From assembly GCA_019634365.1 (NCBI GenBank), contig JAHQVM010000007.1:1-64000 (forward strand): a DNA stretch of 64,000 bases, in the 5' to 3' direction. Below are positions 33,298-42,461 of this stretch, in pieces. Every line of letters starts with the position of its first letter. Position 1 is the stretch's first letter. A program made the translations under genes and the position numbers. The notes under the pieces were generated by a model, which was not told where the DNA came from, made no database searches, and worked only from the letters and a program-made list of their open reading frames with translations. This DNA is from Flavobacteriaceae bacterium (GTDB lineage: Bacteria > Bacteroidota > Bacteroidia > Flavobacteriales > Flavobacteriaceae).

Positions 33298-35139
33298 ATG
33301 AATAAGATAGTATCAAATAAGACACTTGGTTATCTAATGGCCCTTGTACTCGTAGTGATTGGCTCTAGTTGTGAACCAGATGAAAGTAGTCTAACAGAAG
33401 CGACGTTTCCAAATATTCCAGAAATTTTTATCGATGGCTTTAGTGCTGGATTGCAATATGACGCCTTCGGAACATCCAAGGTCACGGCCTTTCAAGTAGA
33501 TGCCGATATGGTATTCGAAGGCTCCTTGGCGATGCGATTTGACATACCTAATACAAGCGATCCAGAGGGTGGATTTGCTGGAGGTGTTTTCTCTACTGGA
33601 GTGGGAAGAAACCTTACTGGTTACAATGTGCTTAGCTTTTATGCAAGAGCCTCCAAAGGGGAAACCATCAACGAAATTGGATTCGGTTTAACCTTTCAAG
33701 GTGAGGTTTACAGAACGCAGGTCTTCAATGTACAAGTAGGTACCGCCTGGCAGAAGTATTACATTCCTATACCCGATGCGGCCAAACTTACTGAGGAACG
33801 TGGGATGTTATGGATCGCCGAAGCAGCCGATAATGGTGAAGCTTACCAATTATGGATTGACGAGGTTAAATTCGAAAATACCAATACGGTTTTAAAAGAG
33901 GAATCTTTCATATTTGATGGTCAAAATCTTGTAACGGCTGCCAACCCAGGGAACACAGTACCTGTTACTGGAACATTCGCCGATTATAACCTACCCAATG
34001 GATTGGTTCAACGGGTATTCACAACTCCAGCCTTCTTTACATATACCTCTTCGAACGAAGCGGTAGCCACGGTTGATGAATTTGGGGTGATATCCGTAAA
34101 TAGTGCCTCTGGTGCGACCACAATTACGGCGACGCTGGATGGTGCAGCGACCACAGGATCTATAGTGATTACGGAAGTAGATGCTTCTGGAAACGTAGAT
34201 GATTCCGATGCTACCGAAGTGGCTTTACCTCTAGGTTTTCAGTCCACAACCCTTAATTACAACCCCATTGGATTCGAAGGTGCTGTCCCATCCTTAGCAG
34301 CGAATCCCGTAGTAGGAGGCTTGAATAATAGCTCCACGGCTTTGAGATCGCTTAAGAGCCAGGGATCTGTATTCTTTGCAGGTCAATTTATAGATTTGGA
34401 TGTCCCTGTAGATTTTTCAGAAACACAATTAATAAGTGCCTTGGTACTATCGCCCAATGCCGGTACTCCAGTAAGACTTGCTTTAGAGAATAGTCAAGAT
34501 GCAGGTACGCAAATTAGAGTAGACTTATTAACCAGTACTGCTAATGAGTGGGAAGAATTGGTTTACGATTTCAGTGCATTGGTAAATCCTGCCGTGGATT
34601 ATGATAGATTAGTAATCATTTTTGATATCGATGAGGCCAATCCAACACCTGGAGATGGTTCGGTATACTTTATCGATGATATTCAACTCACCGATGACGA
34701 CGGAGGTGGTGGAGACGGGGATAATCTACTTACCAATGGAGATTTTGAACAAGGAGCCTCCGCTTGGTTTGGAAATGCATTCAATGTACAAACCGATGGC
34801 GGTAACAGTTTCAACTTTGCCGATATTGAAGTAGCTGGAAATCCATTCGATGTAAACTTAAGTCAAGGGGTAGAAATAGTTCAAGGCCAATCGTACACAT
34901 TAACCTTTGATGCTGCCACAGATGCCGCTACAGGTTCACGAACAATAATTGCTGGTATAGGGCTTAATGAGTCTCCATTCACTGCAGACACAGAGACAGT
35001 CACACTTACAGAGACGCTACAGACCTTTGAGTTAACATTTACTGCCTCATTTGGACTAGCCAATAGCCGTGTGCTATTCGATATGGGTGCAGAAGTGGGA
35101 GTTGTTGTTATTGACAATGTATCACTTACCCAAAACTAG
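33298..35139 (+). CDS. Multidomain surface glycan-binding lipoprotein
   Basis: A 613-residue lipoprotein (VVIGSSCEPDESS); the acidic run after Cys suggests surface exposure. Order: a beta-sandwich at about 40-205 (DGFSAGLQYDAFG ... LWIDEVKFENT); a bacterial Ig-like (Big_2-type) domain at about 220-300 (SSNEAVATVDEFGVISV); another beta-sandwich at about 310-465 (VYFIDDIQLTD); a short Gly/Asp linker; and a C-terminal CBM4_9-like module at 480-610, nearly the same as in the divergent T9SS protein. No catalytic residues were recognised. It takes the place that SusD/SGBP proteins hold in other polysaccharide loci, but it is not SusD-like (no TPR helices). It is 23 bp upstream of the GH16 gene. Confidence 0.82.
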   Translation: MNKIVSNKTLGYLMALVLVVIGSSCEPDESSLTEATFPNIPEIFIDGFSAGLQYDAFGTSKVTAFQVDADMVFEGSLAMRFDIPNTSDPEGGFAGGVFSTGVGRNLTGYNVLSFYARASKGETINEIGFGLTFQGEVYRTQVFNVQVGTAWQKYYIPIPDAAKLTEERGMLWIAEAADNGEAYQLWIDEVKFENTNTVLKEESFIFDGQNLVTAANPGNTVPVTGTFADYNLPNGLVQRVFTTPAFFTYTSSNEAVATVDEFGVISVNSASGATTITATLDGAATTGSIVITEVDASGNVDDSDATEVALPLGFQSTTLNYNPIGFEGAVPSLAANPVVGGLNNSSTALRSLKSQGSVFFAGQFIDLDVPVDFSETQLISALVLSPNAGTPVRLALENSQDAGTQIRVDLLTSTANEWEELVYDFSALVNPAVDYDRLVIIFDIDEANPTPGDGSVYFIDDIQLTDDDGGGGDGDNLLTNGDFEQGASAWFGNAFNVQTDGGNSFNFADIEVAGNPFDVNLSQGVEIVQGQSYTLTFDAATDAATGSRTIIAGIGLNESPFTADTETVTLTETLQTFELTFTASFGLANSRVLFDMGAEVGVVVIDNVSLTQN

Positions 35140-35162
35140 TAACGAAAAACGTAAAAAAATAG

Positions 35163-36038
35163 ATGATGAAATTGAAAAATGTTTTAAGAATGGCTCTGGT
35201 TTGTGGCGCACTAATTGCCACAACATGGAGCTGCACGGACGACGAAGGTAATTCGATCGGAATCAATGAATCCAATCTACGGTTGGTTTTTGAAGATGAT
35301 TTTAATGGAACCGAAGGTACATCCATTAATACAGATGTTTGGAACTTCGATATCGGAAATGGTGATAATGGATGGGGAAATCAAGAATTGCAATATTATA
35401 CGAACCGTCCAGAGAACATTGCCTTGGATGGACAAGGGAATATGGTAATCACAACAAGAAGGGAATCTTTCTCGGGTTCTGAATTCACTTCTGCAAGGAT
35501 CAACACCAAAGATAAGTTCGAACAGCAATATGGCCGATTTGAAGCCAGAATCAAGATGCCCGGAGGACGCGGTATTTGGCCAGCATTTTGGATGTTGGGA
35601 AGTCCTATTGAAACAACACCGGATGATGACCCAACTACGGAACCTTGGCCCTTTATTGGCGAGATCGATGTAACAGAGTTGCGTGGTCAGGAACCGTCAT
35701 TAAGTATCGGAAGTATTCACGGACCAGGATACTCTGGGGGGGGAGCGATTTCAGGCACCTTCGAACTCGAAGGAGAACGCTTCGATGCCGATTTCCATGT
35801 CTTTGCCGTGGAATGGACAGCCGACTACATTGACTATTTCATAGATGGTGTAAGATACAACCGAATTGCTCGCAAGGATATTCCCGATGGGTCAGATTGG
35901 CCTTTCGACGACCATCCATTCTTTGTTTTATTGAATGTAGCTGTAGGTGGTGGATTTGTTGGATTCCCAGTAGATCAAACCCCTTTCCCACAGACCATGG
36001 TTGTGGACTACGTTCGCGTGTATGAGATTGTAGAATAA
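35163..36038 (+). CDS. GH16 endo-beta-1,3-glucanase (laminarinase) lipoprotein
   Basis: A 291-residue lipoprotein (signal ending TTWSC, then TDDEG, an acidic surface-export type run). The GH16 jelly-roll contains WPAFWMLGSP and the catalytic signature GEIDVTEL with E167 as nucleophile, D169 and E172 as acid/base. FEARIKMPGGRGIWPAFWM is typical of laminarinase-like GH16 enzymes (subfamily 3 type). It cuts internal beta-1,3 bonds of laminarin or similar glucans at the cell surface. Two ATGs are adjacent (35163 and 35166). It is followed by an 83-bp spacer with a hairpin. Confidence 0.92.
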   Translation: MMKLKNVLRMALVCGALIATTWSCTDDEGNSIGINESNLRLVFEDDFNGTEGTSINTDVWNFDIGNGDNGWGNQELQYYTNRPENIALDGQGNMVITTRRESFSGSEFTSARINTKDKFEQQYGRFEARIKMPGGRGIWPAFWMLGSPIETTPDDDPTTEPWPFIGEIDVTELRGQEPSLSIGSIHGPGYSGGGAISGTFELEGERFDADFHVFAVEWTADYIDYFIDGVRYNRIARKDIPDGSDWPFDDHPFFVLLNVAVGGGFVGFPVDQTPFPQTMVVDYVRVYEIVE

Positions 36039-36059
36039 ATATTTCAAAAATAGCTTTTA

Positions 36060-36092
36060 GGAAAACCGGTTATAAAGATAATCGGGTTTTCC
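36060..36092 (+). other. Intra-operon RNA hairpin
   Basis: GGAAAACC (36060-36067) pairs with GGTTTTCC (36085-36092), with extra pairs in the loop. No T tract follows, so it is not a classical terminator. It sits in the largest spacer of the operon, between the last envelope gene of the first block (GH16) and the cytoplasmic phosphorylase gene, and may mark mRNA processing or stability. Confidence 0.5.
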
Positions 36093-36121
36093 GCTGGCAT
36101 ATCCCATAAGGAAGAAAAAGA

Positions 36122-39100
36122 ATGACCCATTCGTCTATACATATCGGAAGCACCTCAGCTTCAACCATTCAAAAAGAAGTAAAAGGAGCGCTCATAACCA
36201 TCGGAAATGAGCAGTACTACAAAATTTCCAATAGCAACGCCATGCGGCCATTTTTAATGAGTCTCGTGAGCGATTCGGACCATTGGATGTTTATTTCCAG
36301 CAATGGTGCCCTTACGGCTGGAAGGAAAAATTCTGACTATTCTCTTTTTCCGTACTATACCGACGATAAGATCACGGAATCTTCAGAAATAACAGGGAGC
36401 AAGAGCATATTTAAGGTAACCCGGGATGGGAAATCTTACCTATGGGAACCTTTTTCGGAAAGGTATCAGGGGATATACGATATTACCCAGAATCTTTATA
36501 AAAACGCATTTGGGAACAAAGTCATTTTTGAAGAACACAACGAGAAGCTGGGTCTTACCTTCCGCTATCAATGGAGCTATAGTAATTCGTATGGTTTTGT
36601 AAGAAAATGTGATCTAATAAATACCCAAGAAACGTCAGTTCAAGTAACGATGTTGGATGGGGTTCAGAATGTGATACCCTATGGGGTTGGCGCAGATCTG
36701 CAAAATGCAAGCAGCAATTTGGTTGATGCCTATAAGCGAAGCGAATTAATTCCTGATTGTGGATTGGGAATCTACGCATTGAGTGCTATCATTGTAGATC
36801 GGGCAGAACCCAGTGAAGCCCTCAAATGCAATACGGTTTGGTCGTTAGGAATCGACCATCCCACGTATTTGTTGTCCTCACAACAATTGGAGGCATTTAG
36901 GCTTGGCGATACCATTATTCAGGAAGAAGATGTAAAAGCAGAAAAGGGGGCTTATTTTATACAAGCGACCTATACCCTAGCATCAAGTCAGGAAAAGCAG
37001 TGGATGTTAGTCGCTGAGGTAAATCAGTCTATGAATGCCGTGATTGCAATGGCCGATAAATTGCGCAGTGCGGACAATCTTTGGCAGTTGATCGAACAGG
37101 ATATTGATCTGGGAACCGAGAAACTGAAACAACTTACAGGTTCATCAGATGCTATGCAGCTTAGTGCCAATAAGCTGCGAAACCTGAGGCATTATTCCAA
37201 CACGCTTTTCAATATTATGCGAGGCGGGATTTTCGACAACAACTATCAGATAGAAAAATGGGATTTTATGGACTATATGTCCAAAGCCAACAAACAGGTT
37301 TTTATTGATTCCAAGCATTTGTGGGATGAGTTGCCGGAATCCTTTTCTCAGGAAAAACTTAAATCGCTGGCGTATGCTAGTAGCGACAGGAACTTTAGGA
37401 GATTATCCCTAGAGTACATGCCCCTAAAATTTAGCAGAAGGCATGGGGATCCCAGTCGCCCATGGAATAAATTTTCCATCAATACCCGAAATGAAATAGA
37501 TGGCTCCAAAATTTTGGATTATGAAGGAAACTGGCGGGATATTTTCCAAAACTGGGAAGCCCTTTCACTTTCATTCCCGGAGTTTTTGGAAAGTATGATT
37601 CATAAATTCCTGAATGCCACAACCTTCGATGGGTACAATCCTTATAGGGTAACCAAAGATGGATTTGATTGGGAGGCCATCGAGGAGCATGACCCCTGGT
37701 CTTATATTGGATATTGGGGTGATCATCAGATCATTTATTTACTGAAGTTCTTGGAGATATTGGAAGATCATTATCCTGGAAAATTGGCAGGGTATTTTAG
37801 TCAGGACTTATTTGTTTATGCCGATGTACCCTATAAAATAAAACCCTACGAAGATATTCTTAAAGACCCCAAAGACACTATAGATTTCGATTATGAGTCG
37901 GATAAAAGCATACGGGAGAAAAGATCGGAATTGGGAGCAGACGGAGCCTTATTAAGAAATGCCAAGCAGGTCATTCATAAAGTAAACTTTATTGAAAAGA
38001 TATTGGCAACTGTACTGGCCAAGATGTCCAATTTTATTCCTGAAGGAGGAATTTGGATGAATACCCAAAGGCCGGAATGGAATGATGCCAACAACGCATT
38101 GGTGGGTAATGGGGTCTCTATGGTAACACTGTGCTATCTGAGACGATTCCTTACTTTTTTTGGTAAAGTAATCCAACAAGCTACCGATGATTCGGTAGCG
38201 ATTTCGGAAGAGCTTTACCATTTTTATGAAACTGTAGTCGCAACGCTGGATCAGCACAAGTCCATACTTTCTGGACGAGTTTCCAATGCTGACAGAAAAA
38301 CGGTATTGGATGGTTTGGGACAAGCTGCGAGCCAATATCGTTGGCAAATTTATGACCAAACCTTCTCTGGCAACATGAAACAGATTTCCTTAAAAGACTT
38401 GGCCTTGTTCATCGAAACAGCCTGTTCGTATTTGGAACATTCCATAGAGGCAAATAAGCGTTCCGATGACATGTACCACGCTTATAACTTGATGACCGTA
38501 AAGGGCAATGAGGTAGCAATTAGCTACCTGCAGGAAATGTTGGAAGGACAAGTAGCCGCTTTAAGTTCCGGGTACCTTAGCTCGGAAGAAAGCTTGGAGC
38601 TACTGGACGGACTCAAAGCGAGTGCATTATTTCGGGACGATCAATATAGCTATCTACTTTATCCCAATAAAGCCCTACCCAAGTTTTTGGAGAAAAATAC
38701 AATTCCGAAGGAAGCGATCGAGAAATCGGAACTTCTAAACGAATTAATCGAAAATAAAAATGGGGCTATTGTTCAGAAAGACCTTCATGGGCACTATCAT
38801 TTTAATGGCAATTTTAACAACGCCAACAGCCTCAATGCAGCGTTGGATGCCCTGGAAAGTAGTTCTTATGGTGCGAAGGTGAAAAAGGACCGACAAATGC
38901 TATTGGACACTTTTGAGGAAGTCTTCAACCATAAGGCTTTTACAGGTAGATCGGGAACCTTCTATGGGTACGAAGGTTTGGGTTCCATTTACTGGCATAT
39001 GGTGTCCAAATTATTGGTAGCCACGCAAGAAGTATGCTTAAAAGCCATCCGGGAAGGGGCATCAGCAGAAATTACAGGTCGATTATTGGAACATTACTAT

Positions 39101-39592
39101 GAGATCAACGAAGGGATTGGCGTGCACAAATCACCCAAACTGTATGGAGCTTTTCCAACAGATCCCTATTCGCATACACCCGCAGGAAGAGGTGCTCAAC
39201 AACCCGGAATGACCGGACAAGTTAAGGAAGACATCCTTTGCCGGTTTGGGGAGTTGGGAGTTTTTGTGGAAAAGGGCAGCTTGTTCTTTGATCCTTGCAT
39301 GCTTCGCAAAACTGAATTCTTGAAGGAGTCTAAGTCATTTGCATATGTAGACGTCTCGGGCGATGCGCAGGAGATTTCCGTACCCAACGATTCCATCTGT
39401 TTCACCTATTGCCAGGTCCCTGTGATTTACCGCATTTCCGAAAATGAATTCCTTTCGGTGCATCATTCAGATGGAAGTGTACAGCAATATGACGGGTTGA
39501 AATTGGATCAGAATTCCAGTCATGACCTCTTTAAACGATCTGGAAAAATAACGATGATCGTGGCGGGGGTCCTGAAAACAGCATTAAAGTAA
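36122..39592 (+). CDS. GH149-like beta-1,3-glucan phosphorylase
   Basis: A 1156-residue protein with no signal peptide, hence cytoplasmic. It has the layout of GH94-related inverting phosphorylases: an N-terminal beta-sandwich (about 1-300), a linker with helices, and a large (alpha/alpha)6 barrel. The likely catalytic acid is D655 in PEWNDANNALVGNG, aligned with the WND motif of cellobiose phosphorylases. The size (over 1100 residues) and the beta-glucan context fit GH149, whose known members phosphorolyse beta-1,3-oligoglucans to glucose-1-phosphate, better than GH94 (about 800) or GH161. It saves one ATP per released glucose. It is 11 bp upstream of the GH17 gene. Start ATG at 36122. Confidence 0.82.
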   Translation: MTHSSIHIGSTSASTIQKEVKGALITIGNEQYYKISNSNAMRPFLMSLVSDSDHWMFISSNGALTAGRKNSDYSLFPYYTDDKITESSEITGSKSIFKVTRDGKSYLWEPFSERYQGIYDITQNLYKNAFGNKVIFEEHNEKLGLTFRYQWSYSNSYGFVRKCDLINTQETSVQVTMLDGVQNVIPYGVGADLQNASSNLVDAYKRSELIPDCGLGIYALSAIIVDRAEPSEALKCNTVWSLGIDHPTYLLSSQQLEAFRLGDTIIQEEDVKAEKGAYFIQATYTLASSQEKQWMLVAEVNQSMNAVIAMADKLRSADNLWQLIEQDIDLGTEKLKQLTGSSDAMQLSANKLRNLRHYSNTLFNIMRGGIFDNNYQIEKWDFMDYMSKANKQVFIDSKHLWDELPESFSQEKLKSLAYASSDRNFRRLSLEYMPLKFSRRHGDPSRPWNKFSINTRNEIDGSKILDYEGNWRDIFQNWEALSLSFPEFLESMIHKFLNATTFDGYNPYRVTKDGFDWEAIEEHDPWSYIGYWGDHQIIYLLKFLEILEDHYPGKLAGYFSQDLFVYADVPYKIKPYEDILKDPKDTIDFDYESDKSIREKRSELGADGALLRNAKQVIHKVNFIEKILATVLAKMSNFIPEGGIWMNTQRPEWNDANNALVGNGVSMVTLCYLRRFLTFFGKVIQQATDDSVAISEELYHFYETVVATLDQHKSILSGRVSNADRKTVLDGLGQAASQYRWQIYDQTFSGNMKQISLKDLALFIETACSYLEHSIEANKRSDDMYHAYNLMTVKGNEVAISYLQEMLEGQVAALSSGYLSSEESLELLDGLKASALFRDDQYSYLLYPNKALPKFLEKNTIPKEAIEKSELLNELIENKNGAIVQKDLHGHYHFNGNFNNANSLNAALDALESSSYGAKVKKDRQMLLDTFEEVFNHKAFTGRSGTFYGYEGLGSIYWHMVSKLLVATQEVCLKAIREGASAEITGRLLEHYYEINEGIGVHKSPKLYGAFPTDPYSHTPAGRGAQQPGMTGQVKEDILCRFGELGVFVEKGSLFFDPCMLRKTEFLKESKSFAYVDVSGDAQEISVPNDSICFTYCQVPVIYRISENEFLSVHHSDGSVQQYDGLKLDQNSSHDLFKRSGKITMIVAGVLKTALK

Positions 39593-39603
39593 AAACCAAA
39601 GAA

Positions 39604-40911
39604 ATGAACGCAAGAATAGCAATAGGAAGGAGTACGTTATTGAGTATGGCGATGGTTGCCATTTTCACCTTCTTTTTTGTTTCTTGCAAAGATGCAAAGC
39701 CCGAAAAAGGGGAACAATTAATAGAGAAAAAAGTGACTGCTAAAGACATCTTAGGAAACCCAGCGTATTTAGCCATATCCTATGGAGGATATCGCACTAC
39801 GTCCAGGGAAAATCAGCCTACCCTAGATGAGCTGAAAGAAGATTTATTGATTCTGCATGCCATGGGCATAAGGGTTCTTAGAACGTACAATGTACAATTT
39901 CCGCATGCTGGGAATGTACTCAAAGCGGTTCGAGAACTCAAAGCTTCAGATCCAGCATTTGAAATGTACGTAATGCTTGGAGCATGGATCGATTGTTTGA
40001 ATGCATGGACCGAACATCCACCCAATCACGATGTAGAAAGTCCCAATAATGCCGACGAAATAGACCGTGCTGTGGCACTTGCCCAAGAATATCCAGAAAT
40101 TGTTATTGTTCTGGCAGTAGGGAATGAGGCCATGGTGAAATGGGCGGCCAGTTACTACGTGCAACCCGGAGTAATATTAAAATGGGTTAACCACCTTCAA
40201 GCGCTAAAAAAGGACGGTCAATTACCAGAAACTCTTTGGATCACAAGTTCGGATGATTTCGCCTCATGGGGAGGAGGTGATCCTTTATATCATACCGAAG
40301 ATCTTAAGAAATTGGTAAAAGCAGTGGATTATATTTCGATGCATACCTACCCTTACCACAATTCGCATTACAATCCTGAGTTTTGGATCACTCCGCAAGA
40401 AGATGAAGAGTTACCCAATTTAGACAAGGTAAACAGCGCTATGAATCGCGCCAAGCAATTTGCCATCAAGCAGTATGATTCAGTAAGCTCGTTTATGAAA
40501 AGCTTAGGGGTAGAAAAACCCATACATATTGGAGAAACTGGATGGGCTACCATCTCGGATGGATTGTATGGGCCCTCAGGTTCCAAAGCTACCGATGAAT
40601 ACAAGCAAGCCCTTTATTATCAGCATATGCGAGAGTGGACCAACGCCAACGGCATATCGTGTTTCTATTTTGAGGCGTTCAACGAGCCTTGGAAAGATGC
40701 AGGTAACCCCGTAGGATCTGAGAATCACTTTGGGTTATTTACCGTGGATGGAAAGGCGAAGTATGTGTTGTGGGATTTGGTCGATAAAGGTGTTTTTAAG
40801 GATTTAACCCGGGGCGGAAATACGATTGAGAAAACCTATGAAGGGAGCAGGGATTCATTGCTCATTGAAGTGGCCGCTCCTCCTTCTAACCCAATGATGG
40901 TAAAACACTGA
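39604..40911 (+). CDS. GH17 family glycoside hydrolase, lipoprotein
   Basis: A 435-residue lipoprotein (FFFVSCKDAKPEKG; the residues after Cys are mixed, so periplasmic is more likely than surface). The TIM barrel opens ISYGGYRTTSR, with catalytic acid/base E175 in LAVGNEAM and nucleophile Glu in HIGETGWAT near residue 315, the GH17 signatures. Bacterial GH17 enzymes hydrolyse or transfer beta-1,3-glucans. It is more distant from the two other GH17 domains in this operon than they are from each other. It lies 2 bp before the GH30 gene. Confidence 0.87.
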   Translation: MNARIAIGRSTLLSMAMVAIFTFFFVSCKDAKPEKGEQLIEKKVTAKDILGNPAYLAISYGGYRTTSRENQPTLDELKEDLLILHAMGIRVLRTYNVQFPHAGNVLKAVRELKASDPAFEMYVMLGAWIDCLNAWTEHPPNHDVESPNNADEIDRAVALAQEYPEIVIVLAVGNEAMVKWAASYYVQPGVILKWVNHLQALKKDGQLPETLWITSSDDFASWGGGDPLYHTEDLKKLVKAVDYISMHTYPYHNSHYNPEFWITPQEDEELPNLDKVNSAMNRAKQFAIKQYDSVSSFMKSLGVEKPIHIGETGWATISDGLYGPSGSKATDEYKQALYYQHMREWTNANGISCFYFEAFNEPWKDAGNPVGSENHFGLFTVDGKAKYVLWDLVDKGVFKDLTRGGNTIEKTYEGSRDSLLIEVAAPPSNPMMVKH

Positions 40912-40913
40912 TT

Positions 40914-42413
40914 ATGAATAGAACGATAACTATTGGAATAGCCTCCCTGTTAATTATGACGACAGCCTGTAAGCAAAAAAACACCTTGGAAGTAGAAGTA
41001 TTTGAGACTTCGTTGAAAGGAAATCAACTTACCCGTATCCAAGCAGGAACAGATGCTGAAAATTTGTTGGAAGTTAGGATCCATCCGGAGAAGGAACGGC
41101 AAACCATTTCAGGTTTTGGTGGTGCCTTCACAGAATCGTCCGCGTATTTGCTCAATCGCATGAGTAAAGAACAACGGGACTCCATTATGCGTGCTTATTT
41201 CAGTAAAGAAGGAGCCAATTACTCGCTTACAAGAACCCACATGAATTCCTGTGATTTTTCGCTGACCAACTATTCCTACGCGGCGGTTGAAAATGATAGG
41301 GAACTGGAACATTTTTCCATCGAAGAAGATCGGGAAGATCTTATTCCCATGATTCAGCAAGCATTGGAAATTTCGGAAGAAGGATTCAAAATATTTGCTT
41401 CCCCGTGGACTGCCCCGCCTTGGATGAAAGATAACAACGCATGGGTTGGCGGGAAATTGCTCCCCGAATATTATGATACTTGGGCCTTATTTTTCTCAAA
41501 GTATGTTGATGCCTATAAGGAAGAAGGGATCGATATCTGGGGGTTTACGGTTGAGAATGAACCTCACGGTAATGGTAATAACTGGGAAAGCATGCATTAT
41601 ACGCCTAAGGAGATGACCGATTTTGTGGAATTTCACTTAGGCCCCAAACTGGAAGCTGATGGCAAAGGGGATCTCATCATTTTAGGGTACGATCAAAATC
41701 GTGCAGAGCTCAAAAAATGGGTCGATGAGATGTATCGCGATGAGAATTCTTCCAAGTACTTTGATGGAACAGCGGTACACTGGTATGAAAGTACCTATGA
41801 GGTCTTTCCAGAGGAACTTCAGTATGCACATGAAAAGGCTCCGAATAAATTCTTAATCGAGACCGAGGGCTGCATTGATGCGCAGGTACCCGTATGGCAG
41901 GACGATGCGTGGTACTGGTCCAAAGAAGCCACAGATTGGGGTTGGGACTGGGCACCCGAAGACCAAAAGTATTTACACCCAAAATATGCACCCGTAAACC
42001 GCTATGCAAGAGATATTATTGGATGCTTGAACAACTGGGTAGATGGATGGGTAGATTGGAATATGGTGCTAGATACCCAAGGAGGCCCCAATTGGTTTAA
42101 GAATTGGTGTATTGCTCCGGTAATCGTTGATCCAGAAAAAGATGAAGTGTATTATACACCCCTCTATTATACCATGGCTCATTTCAGCAAATACATTCGG
42201 CCTGGAGCCAAAGTGATTGAAGTGGAACGGCCAAAAGACGACAAGTTAATGGTAACTGCTGCCAAGAACCCAGACAATTCAATTGCTGTAATTGTCTTCA
42301 ATGAAGAAGCCGTAGGGAAAGATTTCAGTATAGCTATTGGTGAAGAACAAATAGCTATGCATATAGACGGACAAGCCCTTCAAACCATAATAATTCCAAA
42401 TACAACGAAATAA
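40914..42413 (+). CDS. GH30 family glycoside hydrolase, lipoprotein
   Basis: A 499-residue lipoprotein (IMTTACKQKNT; no acidic run, so probably periplasmic). The GH30 features are GFGGAFTESSAYLL, SPWTAPPWMKDN, the acid/base E216 in TVENEPHG and the nucleophile in LIETEGC (E318 most likely). A small C-terminal beta domain follows the TIM barrel. In laminarin loci this family removes beta-1,6 side chains or acts as beta-glucosidase; which one cannot be told. The start ATG at 40914 is 2 bp after the GH17 stop. Confidence 0.9.
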   Translation: MNRTITIGIASLLIMTTACKQKNTLEVEVFETSLKGNQLTRIQAGTDAENLLEVRIHPEKERQTISGFGGAFTESSAYLLNRMSKEQRDSIMRAYFSKEGANYSLTRTHMNSCDFSLTNYSYAAVENDRELEHFSIEEDREDLIPMIQQALEISEEGFKIFASPWTAPPWMKDNNAWVGGKLLPEYYDTWALFFSKYVDAYKEEGIDIWGFTVENEPHGNGNNWESMHYTPKEMTDFVEFHLGPKLEADGKGDLIILGYDQNRAELKKWVDEMYRDENSSKYFDGTAVHWYESTYEVFPEELQYAHEKAPNKFLIETEGCIDAQVPVWQDDAWYWSKEATDWGWDWAPEDQKYLHPKYAPVNRYARDIIGCLNNWVDGWVDWNMVLDTQGGPNWFKNWCIAPVIVDPEKDEVYYTPLYYTMAHFSKYIRPGAKVIEVERPKDDKLMVTAAKNPDNSIAVIVFNEEAVGKDFSIAIGEEQIAMHIDGQALQTIIIPNTTK

Positions 42414-42461
42414 CCTGTATAGGATACGTGAGGTAAACAGTATTAATTAAAAACCAAGAGT

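Noticed and set aside
33298-35139. Considered as a SusD homologue because of its place in a polysaccharide locus
   Set aside because: It is made of beta-sandwich and Ig-like modules; the long helical TPR-type sequence of SusD is absent.
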